Shown: positions 48,916-61,089, counted from the stretch's first letter. The stretch is DNA of 64,000 nt from Viscum album (GCA_963277665.1 OY728137.1:1172508670-1172572669); one strand, 5' to 3'. Numbers and translations: made by a program. The notes: generated from the sequence alone by a model not told the origin.

Positions 48916-49620
48916 TGATTTTTCCATATACTTGTGGTTTCAAATGCAATGGTGATTTGACATGCTCAGTGATATTCTGGTATGATGTTAAAGAAGGTTA
49001 ATGGTTATTTCGTATTATTTTTTTGTTATATTAATAACCATGTTTATCATCATATTGCATGGACTTTCTATTATATGGGTTTTCTAGACACAGTGCCATT
49101 GACCTACTATGTTTTACTCACACCCTATTCAGGCCATTGTTGGTTACCCAAGAATATTACATGGATGCGTGTTTGGATAAGGGAAATGGACATTGTTGTT
49201 GATTCTTTCTTGCTTGATGGGTTGTAGGTTGGATACGGGATTGATGTAAGGTTGAGGACCATGTTCTTTTGAGTTCGTCTATATAATCCTAGTCTTTTAT
49301 CTATATGAATTCTGTCTTGGAATTTAGTTACATTCCAGTATATCATTGCATTATTCTCTTTTTATAGTATTATTGAGTTGAAATTTATTTCTTAGGTTTT
49401 CTTGTTGTATGTTGTACTATTTCTACTACTTCCAATACTCTGATATTATTTATATTGTTGTTGTTAAAAATCTATACTAGAGCATATAGTCTCCCCACTA
49501 GGATATTTACACCCCCACTCTAGTTTGAAGCCTCTAGAATATAGGGAGTCACACATTATTTCATGTAAAAAACCCAGTTTGGCCACTTGAGAGAGTTTTG
49601 GGTCGGTTGGTGTTACAAAG

Positions 49621-49632
49621 TGGTATATGAGC
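49621..49632 (+). other. E7 primer-binding site
   Basis: tggtatatgagc matches TGGTATCAGAGC at ten of twelve bases, three bases after the LTR end. Confidence 0.85.
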
Positions 49633-50329
49633 ATTTATATTTTTATAGTTTTTTGGTTTACTATTTAAGAAAGTTAGAAAAGGAAATGTAATAAGTTGAG
49701 GCCTGGTAATGATCTTGTCCATGGGAGTATCATACCCATGTATGGGGTAATGATAATTTACCAAAGATGGGATTTTTTTTGTGTTGTTAAATTATTATAG
49801 TTGATATTATTTCACATTGGGTGATTCCCATGTTGTGTGATTTTATTGTTTCTTGAGATTTATACTCATAGCCTATTATGGTGGGAGAGGAGTATGGATG
49901 CATCATGGTAGGAACATAGAGATATGTATTGACATGCATTGTTCATGATAGGGATATATTTATTACGTGTGATATATTTTCCCATTTTAAATGGGAAATG
50001 ATATCCTAGTTATAATCGATGAAGGAGCGGTTAAATGAATGTTTATTCCATGTTGAATCACTTATTAAGGCACAATTATAGTCACCATGAGATGGTTGTT
50101 CTCTATTATTTTAAACAATTGAATTTGACCATGATGGTTATCCAGTGTCATAAGGAGTGTATTTGTCTTGTAGAGAAAATTCCACCTCATATTCTTTGGA
50201 CTGATTGTCATGAAAGTTTCAATTAGAATGATCCAAATGTGGTTCATTAAAAGCTTCCAAAAGTTCATCAAAATTTTATTGATGGTCAAATCCATAAAAA
50301 CATCCTAAGACTCATGTTATCCATGGTGG

Positions 50330-51090
50330 GGGATAATATTTTCATTGAGTCATTGATATCCAAGATGACGAGAGAGTTTCAATTATAGTATTTGAAAACA
50401 TTCATTAGGGAGGGAGGCCCCCAGGAAACTGAGTTCTTGATCAAGTCAGTCCAGATAATCTTAAATCACATCCAGAAACCCATATATAGAAGGTTAAATC
50501 TAGTTGTTTATGTGATTCAAGGACTATTCATGAATTGGTGGGACACTTTAGGGCATGTTGGGTAGAAAGAGGAGCTATCCTGGAAGGGATTTGATATAAA
50601 GTTACCAAGACACTATTACCTAGAAGTTTTGAGGTATGAGAAGACTCATGATTTCATTCACCTAATGTAGCAGAGCATGTTAGTGGTGGACTATTCAAGA
50701 TGTTTCACATAATTGTAGTATTTTTTCCATTATTAGAAGCTGATGACGTATCCAAGGATAGGTATTATTAAAATGGGATTCACTGGGAGATTGAGAAATA
50801 GGTGAACATGTTTCTCTAGTAAATCCTTATGGATGTGATGAATTAGGATCTCGCCATGGAATGGAATTTGAGAGAGGTACCAAGTAGAATATAGGATATT
50901 TCAGCAGGGGAAATGTGATCTATTCTTCTTATGGAATTAAGTGCAACTATGACATTTATATCAAAGGATACAGTGGTTAGAGAATCAAGAACAGTAGGAA
51001 GCCATCTCTAGACTGTGTTTTTTTTTCAGTTCTATCAGTGTGGAATTTTTTTCAAGAAGGGGCCTCTAAAAATGATAAATACTTTGGAGT
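50330..51090 (+). pseudogene. gag: E7 gag pseudogene
   Basis: Readable pieces: QIILNHIQKPIYRRLNLVVY, IQGLFMNWWDTLGHV (about 50519-50563), EELSWKGFDIKLPRHYYLEV and RYEKTHDFIHL (about 50570-50660). This is the Retrotrans_gag pattern with the conserved WW and W..F..... blocks. A trace of a zinc knuckle (FYQCGIFFKKG) lies at about 51031-51065. Stops interrupt it. Its sequence differs clearly from the gags of E1, E2 and E5, as expected for another family. Confidence 0.75.
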
Positions 51091-51834
51091 GATGTTTTTG
51101 TGGCTAGATAAGACACCTAAAAACATTTTATAGGGGAATTCAAAATTATATTAGTGAAAGGGGATTAAAATGGGCACCTAATTCTAGGATGGACTCAACT
51201 ACCCTTCAGCAGACTTATAGGTATAGTTCCATTTGACATTCATGTCGAGGTAGGGGACAAGGTACCCAAGTGAAAGTGTTGTAGTACTATCCAAAGGGAA
51301 TAGCATATGGGAGTCCAAATGTAGTTCATTGTAGAGGGTCCATCTAGTGTCATGATATGCAGTCTACTTTGGATAGTTGGGATGCATGACCTCCAACTAT
51401 CAGAGGTACTATTCGTGTATCGTGTACCTTTTATTATGTTTTGTTTGATATAATAGCATAAAATTATTTTATATTTTATACTTTTAAAAAAAATTGTCTT
51501 GAATATGCAATTTTGGGATGGTATTTTTACCAAGAATACACCATCTGAAGTGAAGTGATAGAATACCATGCATTGTAAGGTGTGCTCCCTTGAAATTTTT
51601 GGATATCTTTTCTTCTTGGAACTGTTTTTGCTATAAATGATACGTTTAAATTTGATTCTTAGTATGGGTATGTTATTTCTATACTATTCTCGTATAGATT
51701 ATTACATTAGGATATTTTCCACTCTATCTCTAGATGGAGCTATTTATTTACACTAGGGTGTGGGGGATCTTTAGGTGTATTGTTCAAGACTTATTCAGTG
51801 TAGATTAGATTATCCCACAGCTCAGATAGATTGC

Positions 51835-52720
51835 CTTTGTCAAGATGTTGGAAAATTTAACAGGATAATTTTCCCTATTTGGTAGACCAATTTCAGGATA
51901 TATTTCCTAAAAATTTATATGGATTACCACCCAAAAAATATATTTAATTCACATTCGATTTCGTACTCAGAGCTGAGCCTGTTTCAATTCCACCTTACAA
52001 AATTACACCCACAAGGCATCAAGAAATCAAATTTCTATTGGAAGATCTAGAGTATAAGTTTTTAATTGTGCCAAGTACATAACTTTAGGGTTATTATATT
52101 AATTTCACCAAGATTTTTTATTGTACTTTTCAAATGTGTGTGTAATATTGGAGATTAAACCAACTGAAGTTCAAGAAATATTATCCCATTTTGCACATGA
52201 ATGATCTCTTCAATCTGTCAAGAGGTGCTCGAATATGATCTAAAATTTACTTGATATTATGTTACCATTAGTTGATATGGAGACCATGATACATACCTCG
52301 TACTACTTTTAGGAGAAATTAAGTCTTTAATTAGTTTGTGGTGTTGACGTTCGGTCTAGTAAACACATCAGTGATATTCATGTCCTTGATGAATCAGATT
52401 TTTCATCCTTTCTTGGATAAGTTTGTAGTGGGTTTTTTTCATTGAAATATTAGTATACCCTCAGTCAGTATATGATCATGCAAAAAATATTGACATCATC
52501 TTGAGTACATTAAGAGAGAATCATTTTTACACCATGCTATCTAAATGTATTTTCTTGATTTATAAATTGAAATTCATTATCCATGTTATCTCAAAGGCTA
52601 GAGGATAAGTGGTCCTAAAGAAGGTTATAATTTTTCTATCTTGGGACTGACCCAATAATGCCTTTTAGATTATGTTTTTTCTTGGACTATCACAGTATTA
52701 TCACCATTTTATCCTTGAAT
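51835..52720 (+). pseudogene. E7 reverse transcriptase pseudogene
   Basis: The N-terminal block is well preserved: VDQFQDIFPKNLYGLPPKKY, then FTFDFVLRAEPVSIPPYKIT and a TRHQEIKFLLEDLEYKFLIV block (51880-52075). Later MSLMNQIFHPFLDKFVVGFF (about 52382-52440) is readable. The catalytic FIDDIL is degraded to FIEILV. LSTLRENHFYTMLSKCIFL follows. The region between is very worn. It would have copied the element RNA together with RNase H. Confidence 0.85.
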
Positions 52721-52779
52721 TCTTCTATTTTAAAGCATTAATATATGAGATGAACCAGAAAGGGTTGGTGTTTCATTCA

Positions 52780-52958
52780 AATTCATATAAAAGATATTTT
52801 TAGTAGCAAAAATTAAGGATAACCTCATCATTGATTTTTTACATTACCTATGATGGGTAAGGAATATACCATATATTGTGAAACATTCATAGTTTTACAT
52901 AGGGAAGTTCTAATGTCAGAGGACAGAGTGGTTGCTTATGGGACCAGAAAGCTGAGAA
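52780..52958 (+). pseudogene. E7 RNase H fragment, truncated by E8
   Basis: YTIYCETFIVLHREVLMSED and RVVAYGTRKLRI are read at about 52868-52958, matching YxVYCDAS..GLG.VLMQ..RVIAYASRQLK. The catalytic Asp of YCDAS is replaced by Glu. The frame ends where the copia LTR begins. Confidence 0.75.
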
Positions 52959-54585
52959 TATAGGACCAAAATGTATGATGTAGATTGCTCAACTAAAAGA
53001 TCTGAGTGAATTGTAGGTTTTAAACATTATTTTTAACCTTATTAAAATCTATGTTTAACAAATTTAAAAAACATGATTTCATAAACCCAGTTTAGTTTTT
53101 AATAAATAAACTAACTTTCTTAGAATATGATAATGAGGATCCAATAAAAAAACATAAACATTTTTACATAAGGGAAGATTCTTCCTTAAAGTGTATAAAA
53201 TATAATATATTAGAGTTTTTTTAAGAATAATAAAGTATAAGAAAGTTACACTTTCTATTGGTAAATACAAGTAGTTGAATAAAAAAACTTTTAGTAAAAC
53301 AAGTAATACAAGTGTACTAAAATCTTTTAATCCAAATAGAATGGTATCTGACAACTTGGATAAATCTCCCATGATTTATGTTTTCAAAAAAGTATGTCTT
53401 ATCAATAGTAGGGTAATACATTGATATATAGATCAGAATATGTCTTTCTATCTATGCTAGTCCTCGCTCTATAAGGTGATCAAAACCTCACACTTCCTTT
53501 ATCTTGGGATCCCTCAATTGTATAAATAAACAATCGGAATTTCACTTGGAAGAAAAATTTTGTTGAAGATTTATGTATGTGGAATAAGATGTTTAGAACA
53601 TAAACCATTTAAGGCTTTCACACAAAGAATATTTGGAAGATCTCTCACAGAGTATCAGTTCTCCCAAAAGTTCATGGCATTGATCACTTCCAAATGATTG
53701 GTTATTTATAGGTGATATCTCTAGTAATCACATTCTTTCCAAATAGTCATATTTCATTGAAATTTCAGAGGGAATTGTATAGGTGGAATTCATGAAATAT
53801 TCATATTATAACAAATTGGATGAAATATTTTTTTTATGTAGGAAATTATAAGAATAATTGTGATGAAATCATTTTTTATAACATAATATGGGAAACATTA
53901 TCAAACATTGGATCTGATAAAATGGAACGTTATATTAAGGAAATACATTAACTTTAATAAAAACAAATAATCATATTAACAAACTATTAAAAGACATATT
54001 CTAATTTTTAATGAAATCAAAATAGGATTTTCGATGAAATTGGATTATGCCTTCATAAGAAATTGGACTATGATTTCAGAAGAAATCAGAGTCTAATTTC
54101 AGAAAAAATTGCAGTCTGATTTCTGGGGAAATTGGAGGATGATTTCAGAAGAAATCAGAGTCTAATTTCTGAGAATATCATAATATAATTTTAAATTAAA
54201 TCATAATATTAATAAGAAATCAAAATCTAATTTTAGAAGAAATCAGAGTCTGATTTCTAAGGAAATCAGATTCAGATTTCAGAGGAAATCAGAGTCTAAT
54301 TTCATAATAAATTGGAATATGATTTCAGAAAAAATCTGATTTACAATTATAGGGTAATCGAATTTACAAAAAAGGATTTAGTTTTACTTAAATAAATTTT
54401 GACTTTAGGAAAATTGTTGGACTTTTTTAAGAAAACATTTAGTAATATGTTGCAAACAAGGGGTAAGGTATAACATGTTCTAGAATATAATCATTTCTAG
54501 GGAAAAACTATCTTTAAGAATATGTGTTTGTGATTATAAAATCTTAAAGAAATAGAAAATTAATAAGAAAACATTTTACTTGACA
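52959..54585 (-). repeat. E8 3' LTR (1627 bp)
   Basis: The left edge tataggaccaaaa aligns with tataggatcaaaa at 63289, and the similarity continues to the window end. The right edge TGACA (minus-strand TGTCA) abuts the PPT at 54586. It contains a repeat array at 54036-54350. Confidence 0.85.
54036..54350 (-). repeat. palindromic tandem array in the E8 LTR
   Basis: Roughly ten units of about 28-32 bases share agaaatcagagtctgatttc, which is itself nearly palindromic (GAAATCAGA.TCTGATTTC). Units alternate agaagaaatcagagtctaat and ggaaattggaggatgatttc. The array lies inside the U3 side of the LTR. Confidence 0.8.
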
Positions 54586-54598
54586 ATCTCCCCCATTT
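54586..54598 (-). other. E8 polypurine tract next to the 3' LTR
   Basis: Plus-strand atctcccccattt, i.e. AAATGGGGGAGAT on the minus strand, directly before TGTCAAG. This is the classic copia PPT. Confidence 0.85.
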
Positions 54599-54789
54599 TG
54601 GAAAGCACAAAAAAAATCTTAAAAGAATATATTGATCTAAGATTTAAATTTTTTAACTTAAAAGAAATACTTATCTACCTTTATGTTTAAGGCTCATAAT
54701 GAATATGACTAACTCTATCTTAGGTTATGATATCCCTCTAAGTATTGTATTCTTATCTTTCAGTTTGTCTATCTTTCCCAATGAAATAA

Positions 54790-54880
54790 TTCCCCCTTTA
54801 CATAAGGATTTCTTATTTTAGTGATCTCCCCCTTTCATAAACATCCTCCCCCTTTCATAAACATATCCCCACCCTTAGTT
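54790..54880 (-). repeat. extra polypurine-tract-like repeats upstream of the E8 3' LTR
   Basis: A 20-base unit ctccccctttcataaacat(c/a) is present twice in tandem (54826-54845 and 54846-54865), with further copies tcccccttt at 54791 and tccccaccc at 54866. On the minus strand each unit reads ATGTTTATGAAAGGGGGAG, a PPT-like sequence. Confidence 0.8.
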
Positions 54881-57462
54881 TAATATTATTTTTGAAAATT
54901 CTTTTCTCTCCATTTATGATTTTTAAAAATGAATTGGAGGATATATATACTGTAACTAAAACATTATAAAACATAAAATATAAAACAATTGTATAAAAAA
55001 AATTCATTATGATACCAAAGTGTAACAAAAAATTTGTTACCACAAAATATTAGGGGGAAATTTATTCATCATTCTTACTTTCCAGAATCATATTTTTCAC
55101 CAAGGCTTTAAACTTCTCTAACTCCTTATGATATTCTTGGTACTTGGCCAAAAACAGATCTTGATCCTTATTTTTCTTTATAAGATCTTTGATCCTCTCT
55201 TCCTGAGGCTTACTCAATTTTTCGTGAGACTTAACTTTCTCATCCAACTTATCCAAGATTTCATTATCTTTTTTTATTGAGAGAAATGAAATGCAATTTT
55301 CCATTCATAACTTTATCTTATTGTTGGAAGACAGCATTCACTTCCTTTAGTTTCTCTAAAAAACTTGTTGATAGATTCTTGAGTTTTCCATAAGACTTTT
55401 CAAAATCATCCTTGATTGCTTCACTAAAGTCATAAAAGATCTTCATATCATTGATAACATTTTTAGACCATTTGGTTATCTTTTTCATGAATTTATATGA
55501 GAATCATAATTGTTGAAGAAGGTCTTGAAATCAGCTTAGAGTTTGATGAATTTCTCCATAAGAAGTTTTTTTAATCTATCTTCTAATTAAATGATTCCTG
55601 AATAAGTTGACACCTTGAGTCAATGCTTGGAAATAATTTAATGGAGTTTACAAGCATCTTTAGGGACTGAACCACAAAATATTCACCTATTGAAGAGGAA
55701 GATTCTAAAATGGGAACTTTTCTTATTGAGTAAACTTCAATTTTCTCAAATTATTTCTTCCCGGATGTACCAACAACACACTTCATTATTTTTTCTACAA
55801 AAAAATTCTACGGCTCATCAACAGACACTTACTTTCCTTTCTCTACTTTAGAGACTGTCTCCTCAATTTTCTTGAGTTTCTTCTTTTCCATTAGAAATTT
55901 GTTCTGTTCTATCATCTTCTTTTTCAACAGCATCATCAGATTTGCCTTCAACATGTTGTACAATATCATCATTATCACATTCATCATCTGAGAGGATTTT
56001 ATTTACTTTATCCCGAGCAACATCATCCTTCCGAAAAAAATTTCCTCCTGAATTTATCTTGGTTCATGAATTTTAGGACAATCTTATTTATAGATTTCCT
56101 GAATTAATTTATTGGGAAACATCGTCAAAAATTTATATCTCAACATCACTTTCCTATTCTTCATTGGTTTAATCTTATTGTTGGGATTTTTCTTCAACTA
56201 TCCGAGTTGGAACAAAAAAATTCTATCCATTATTTAGTATCGGAGTCTCCTTTTCCTCTGGTGCCGAAGGAATCTTAGGTTCTAGAAAAAAATATTATGT
56301 TACTTGAGTTTGTTCAGAAGCATTCTCAATGTCTCTCATCAAGGCTTAGATAATTTCAACTTCCATAATTTTCTTCCTAAATATATTCTATATACCATGT
56401 TTCTAAATCTCTTCAGTAGTTCATATTTTTAAGGCCTTAGTCTCATTAGGATCTAATCCAAAAAATAGGATCTCATTATTTTATTTTTTCTTTTTGATAT
56501 CTTTACATAAAAACTCCTTCTTCTGAGAAGTTTTTCTATTTCTAGGTTTTAGGAGGAGAATATATGGGTTCATAGACTTGTGGTCGTTTCTAAGGTTCTA
56601 ATCCATGTTTTTCTATTTCTTGATATTTTCTTTTCTTTTACATTGGCTTTGAGCTTTCACCAACTTGGTATTTCTTACCATCTAGATCAACAAACTCAGA
56701 TGTCTCAATAGAGAAGCCTAACGTCATTCTCTTGAGGGTCACATCATCAAAAAACAAGATTTTGAAAATCTTAGGCTTCAAATTTAAAAGAAAATTGTAG
56801 GTTTCTAATAATATAATGATGAGCCTGGACAAGATAGATTGATAAATTAAAATCTAAGGCTTTATCATTCCACTATTTATATTTCTGATGGTAAGGAAAA
56901 TATACTTGATTATGTTAATTATTCTTATATTGACTAGAAAATCCATCATAAAGATGTATGATGTCTTTAGGGTCTCCTTATCCCATTTTCTCAAAATTAG
57001 ATGTCATTGCATCCAAATAGCTAATATTATGTGGTTTGTTGAGAGATTTGAGATCTTAGGTTTCTTTGCTCCTAGAAGTCCTAAGCATTTCATTACCTTA
57101 ATCTTATCAAAAGATCCTTCTATATCTAAAAACCTATGTGAACTGAAGAATTCCTCTCCATCATTTTGTATCTCAAGAACACTTGTGGATTTATTGTTGG
57201 AAAAAGAGTAGGTTTTTTCATAACTCTTCAACTAAAACATACCTTTTCCTTCTTGTTCATAAAATTGAATTGTTTCATAAAATTCTATTATAAAATCTTG
57301 ATAAGCTGGATCTTGATTCATTTTCATTGAAACAAAATAAAAATCGCATCTATTGAGTATGATAATTTTCTTTATCAGTGAATCATACTTAGAAAATAAA
57401 TTTTGATGAAATAACATTTCTTCGATTATTATCCACTATTTGGTTTCCTTTTGTGAAGACAT
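54870..57462 (-). pseudogene. E8 extra 3' ORF (env-like position), coiled-coil protein pseudogene
   Basis: Downstream of RNase H and upstream of the PPT. The ATG at 57462 begins MSSQKETK, followed by a stop. Open pieces then follow: 57417-57232 (MFHQNLFSKYD..., ending YEQEGKGMF), 57231-57004, 56832-56638 and 55304-55062. The last (80 codons) is rich in Lys and Glu with regular Leu/Ile spacing, so a coiled coil is likely (for example KVKSHEKLSKPQEERIKDLI). The middle is Lys/Glu/Ser-rich and frayed. No transmembrane segment or signal peptide is evident. The position equals that of the env-like ORF of SIRE elements. Homology to it is not shown here, and function is unknown. Confidence 0.6.
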
Positions 57463-58119
57463 CAAAGTTTGAGAAGAGATTTCTAGTGGAATTATGAACC
57501 TAAAGGAAGGATGTGATAATTAGATTGGATTCTTTGAAGGGAAACATTGCTTCAGTACAAAATCTACGGAAACATAAGTGGGACACAAATGGGGGTACCT
57601 TTATATAGGATTCATCGTGATGATTCTACTACCCAAGTCAATCTAATAGTTTTGACTATCTAGAACTGATCTAATTGTTGATATTGATGCCAAATTAGGA
57701 TTTAGATTCTAATATTTTGATGTTTTAAGAAAATAATCTGATATAAGGAAAGACAAATCTAATAAAATTTTCAAAAAATACATTTGAAATACCAACAAAT
57801 GGAAATGAAAGTATGTGAATATAAGTAAGAAAACATACCTTCTATTGTTCTTAGAATGTTTTGTTACTATTGATAAGGTTTATCTTAGAAAACATAATTT
57901 CTGAATAAAATTATGTTCTAAAAATTTTGAGGTTCTGAATATTTTTAGGTTCTATGAATTTTTCGATTCCAAAAAATTTTAGGTTCAGAACAAATTTTAT
58001 GTTCTAAAAATGATTTAGGAAACTATAGTTTAAAAGAGTGAAAAAATGTACTCCCCCAATGAGACAGAGTATCTTAATGTTAGGATATTGCTTCAAAAAA
58101 TTTATATATCAATTATTTC
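57463..58119 (-). other. E8 spacer between RNase H and the extra ORF
   Basis: No coding motif was recognised. It contains repetitive minus-strand text such as several aaaa(t)ttttagaacataa / ttttaggttc words at 57895-58020. Confidence 0.5.
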
Positions 58120-58760
58120 CTTACATTTATCTTTCCTAACTTTTGTTTAACGTATTCAAATCTAGGGTAATGATTTTGTAAAAATATCAGTAAGTTGTTC
58201 TTGTGTTCTAATTAATTATAAAATAATATCTCCTTAATTTGTATCATCCCTAAGAATGTGATTCCTAATTTTTATGTGACATGCACGAGTTATGTGCATG
58301 GTTTTAGATTAAGACTATGGAACTAGTGTTATCCCAAAGTATCTTGGTTTTGGTAAAACTCATTCCATAATTAGTGATTGTGTGTTGCATCCACAACACT
58401 TGAGCACAAAAACTTCTTACTACCACATATTTAGCTTCAGTAGTGGAAAGTGATACAGAATATCATTTCTTACATTACTATGAAACTAACGAATCTCCTA
58501 AGAAATGACATATTCCATATGAACATTCCTTATCCATTATACAACAACCAAAGTAAGAATTTGAAAATATTTTTAAAATAAAATCATTTTCGGAAGATTA
58601 TAAAGTTCTAAGTCCAATGATCCCTTTAAATAATGAAAAATTATTTTCACAACTATTAATTGGGATTCTTTTGGATTAGATTGATATCTTTCACATAATA
58701 ATATTAAAAAATTATGTTTTGGATGACTAGCTGTTAAGTATAATAAACATCTTATCATAC
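58120..58760 (-). pseudogene. E8 end of RT and RNase H pseudogene
   Basis: 58758-58573 reads MIRCLLYLTASHPKHNFLIL...YQSNPKESQLIVVKIIFHYLKGS, the well-known block after copia RT (usually LLYLTASRPDI...F..NP...HL.AVKRI.RYLKGT). Further down, minus-strand pieces EAKYVVVRSFCAQVLWMQHT (about 58440-58380) and the region of LADIFTKPL (near 58185) mark RNase H and its end. Broken by stops. Confidence 0.9.
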
Positions 58761-58899
58761 CTTTAAAAGATGTTTGATCTACAGGTTTCCCAACAACATC
58801 AAGATCAACTGTATTAAAGGCACTGATTGGAATATTTATAATTTTAGAGTTGTTTAATCAATAATTTTTAAGAATATATTTAATATAATTACGTTGAGA

Positions 58900-59640
58900 T
58901 ATATACGTTCTATCCGATTTTTGAGAAATTTGAAAACCAAGAAAAAATGTTAACTCACCCGTCATACAAATTTCAAACTCAGATTTCGTATAATTTGAAA
59001 AGGAATAAGTTCATGATTACTAAGTTGATCAGAATATAATGTCATCAAAAATTATTTGAACAACTAAAACATTTTTTTTATTTATTTATAAACATGGTTA
59101 GATCAGAAGTTCCCTCAATATAGTTGTTTTGTAACAAAAACATTTTGTGTTTATAATACTATAAAATTGGGGGCTTGTTTAAGATCATATATGTCTTTGG
59201 TAAGTTGAAAAACATGTTTAGGATGTTTTCTGTCTTCAAAACCAGGAGTTTTTTCAACAAAAACATCCTCTTGAACACATGTGTTAAGAAAATCACACTT
59301 CACATCCAGGTGAAAAAGATTGAAACTAAAGAATTCTGCAAACAAAAAAATTAAATAGATTCAATTCTAGCTACTGAAGCATAGTTTTCTTCATAGTCTA
59401 TTCATTCTTGTTGATTATATAATTTAGAAACTAATCTTTCTTTATTTCTTACAATGATTCTATTCTCATCACATTTATTTTAGAGATCCTACTTTACTCC
59501 CATTACATAAGTTTCTTTAGGTCTTTCAACCAATGTCCATACATTATTCCAATCGAATTCATTTAGTTCATTTTACATAGATTTAATCCAATATTTATCT
59601 CCTAAATCTTCATTGGTAGTTTTAGTTTATAATTGGGAAT
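58900..59640 (-). pseudogene. E8 reverse transcriptase pseudogene
   Basis: On the minus strand: NKCDENRIIVRNKERLVSKL (about 59480-59420), then 59345-59151 with FNLFHLDVKCDFLNTCVQED and VFVEKTPGFEDRKHPKHVFQ. This equals the copia motif FKLFQMDVK.AFLNG...EEVYV.QPPGFE. Downstream VLVVQIIFDDIIF is read with the catalytic Asp pair at 59041-59046 (IFDD for YVDD). Frameshifts and stops separate these blocks. Confidence 0.9.
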
Positions 59641-59644
59641 GAAA

Positions 59645-59959
59645 TTATAGATATTCTACTTGATTTATTAGTGAACTTTTAGTCCTTAGAGGTTGATGTA
59701 CATCACCAATGACACTATCACTGGGATGATTCTTATGAAACAACTGACTTATGTTTTGTAAAACATGTTCATCAATATAAGTTAGAAAATATTTTGGATT
59801 AAATCCTTCAGAAACACTTTCTTGAGTATTCTCCTGATTAAAAGAATATTCCATCAATGTTTGACAATCTATTTTTGAAGACACATCTGAAGATGATGGT
59901 TGGGGTTTTTTAAAAAACAAAAGTATCTGTTTCATCAAATTTAACATGACTATTTCCAC
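59645..59959 (-). pseudogene. E8 linker between integrase and RT
   Basis: A 104-codon open stretch (59959-59645) ends HKNHPSDSVIGDVHQPLRTK and SSLINQVEYL. This corresponds to the HPSDQIIGD...G.RTRSSL motif between integrase and RT in SIRE/Maximus-type copia elements. The preceding part is Ser/Gln-rich and less conserved, as usual. Confidence 0.85.
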
Positions 59960-59999
59960 AAAAATTTAATAATTTTTTAACAAACTCTATAAGTATTAG

Positions 60000-60960
60000 A
60001 AGTTATGGAATAGCCTAAGAAAATTCATTCATCATATTTGGGTGTGAATTTTTGAAAGTTTTATTTAGTAATCAAGATGAATACTTTTAATCCAAATACT
60101 CATAAGTATTAAACTATAGATTTTTTATTAGTCCATAACTCAAAAGGTGTTTTATTAAGAAAAAGCCTAATTAAAACTAGATTTATTTTATAATAAGTTT
60201 TATTTACATATTCATCCAAAAAATGTTTAGAAATTGATTATTCACTCAACATGGTTATTTTTATTTCATAAAGAAATTGGTTTCTTCTTTCAAAAACAAA
60301 ATTTTTCTCAGGAGCTCAATGGGATGAAAAGTTATGAGTAATTCATTTCTTAGAACAAAATATTTCAAAATCAGAATTTTCAAATTCTTCACCATGACCA
60401 CTATGAATAGTTACCAATGAAAGGTTTTTTTCATTTCTAAATTTAGTTTAAAGGGATTTAAAATAATAAAAAGCTTCATATTTCTTTATTATAAAATAGA
60501 ACCATGTAAATCTAGTGTATTCGTCATCTAGAACAAATACATAGTATTTTCCTCCAATACATCCATTTTTTTTGGAATGAAAATATCCATATGCACTAGA
60601 TATAATTCATCAAAAGTTGATACTTCACTTATTGATTTAAATCTTTAATTATGTTTCCTTATATATTAACAAGGATCACAAAATTTTGAAGAATCAAATC
60701 TAAGATCTGGTAGATCCATAACAAGTCATTTCATAGAAATTTTACATTTGTTCCTAAGGTTATAGTGTCCTAATATTATATTCCATAACCATGATTGATC
60801 TTTTATTTCACTAAGGTAAGGAATGTCTTGTCTCCTAAGGTCTTTTATGTTTAGTGCATAAACATTATCATGCTGATAGGTAGAGAGAATGAACTTGTCC
60901 TTGGAATTGTGTACTAAGGATTTATCATACCTAAAATTCCTAGGGAAACCATTATCACAT
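60000..60960 (-). pseudogene. E8 integrase pseudogene
   Basis: The pre-integrase block contains KDKFILSTYQHDNVYALNIK and then LGHYNLRNKCKIS (about 60900-60720), with the HH of the zinc site changed. The core follows in shifting frames: LVHMDIFIP (first Asp, near 60590), GGKYYVFVLDDEYTRFTW (near 60550-60500), HSGHGEEFENSDFEIFCSKK (about 60405-60345, second catalytic position now Gly-His-Gly instead of DHG) and FERRNQFLYE (Glu near 60290). Several frameshifts. Confidence 0.85.
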
Positions 60961-61089
60961 AATTGAATTGTGCTTATGAGGTTATTCTTAAGACCATTAA
61001 CAAATCAAACATTGGATATAGAGTCTTTTCCAAGAAGAATAATGTTACTTATATCGACAATGCCTCTTTGAGAATTGTCTCTGAATGTG

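Larger units (their letters stand above)
47089..49617 (+). repeat. family-3 LTR copy B (5' LTR of E7)
   Basis: The start TGTAAGATCTC resembles TGTAAGAACCG of the solo LTR. The end ggttggtgttaca is followed by a PBS. The middle and end align in places with the solo LTR, for example tactcacaccctatt near 49115 with tctcacaccctttt near 11955. At 2529 bases it is about 445 bases longer than the solo LTR, partly because of its tandem array. The five bases before it (AACTA) would be the expected duplication. Confidence 0.75.
49618..52958 (+). mobile_element. E7: gypsy element of family 3, interior part, cut by copia E8
   Basis: After LTR B and the PBS come a leader of about 700 bases, gag, a poorly readable protease region, RT and the start of RNase H. 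The element stops at 52958, where the E8 LTR begins. The rest of RNase H, integrase and the 3' LTR should lie to the right of E8, outside this window. Confidence 0.8.

Noticed and set aside
52940..52990. Reading gypsy RNase H on past 52958 (LRI.DQNV)
   Set aside because: The same bases align to the other copia LTR from its first base (tatagga.caaaa), so the short RNase H-like continuation is taken as chance.
49618..53000. Possible integrated pararetrovirus (RT similar to gypsy)
   Set aside because: The LTR, PBS, gag of Retrotrans_gag type and gypsy RNase H wording fit a Ty3/gypsy element, and no movement-protein motif was seen.
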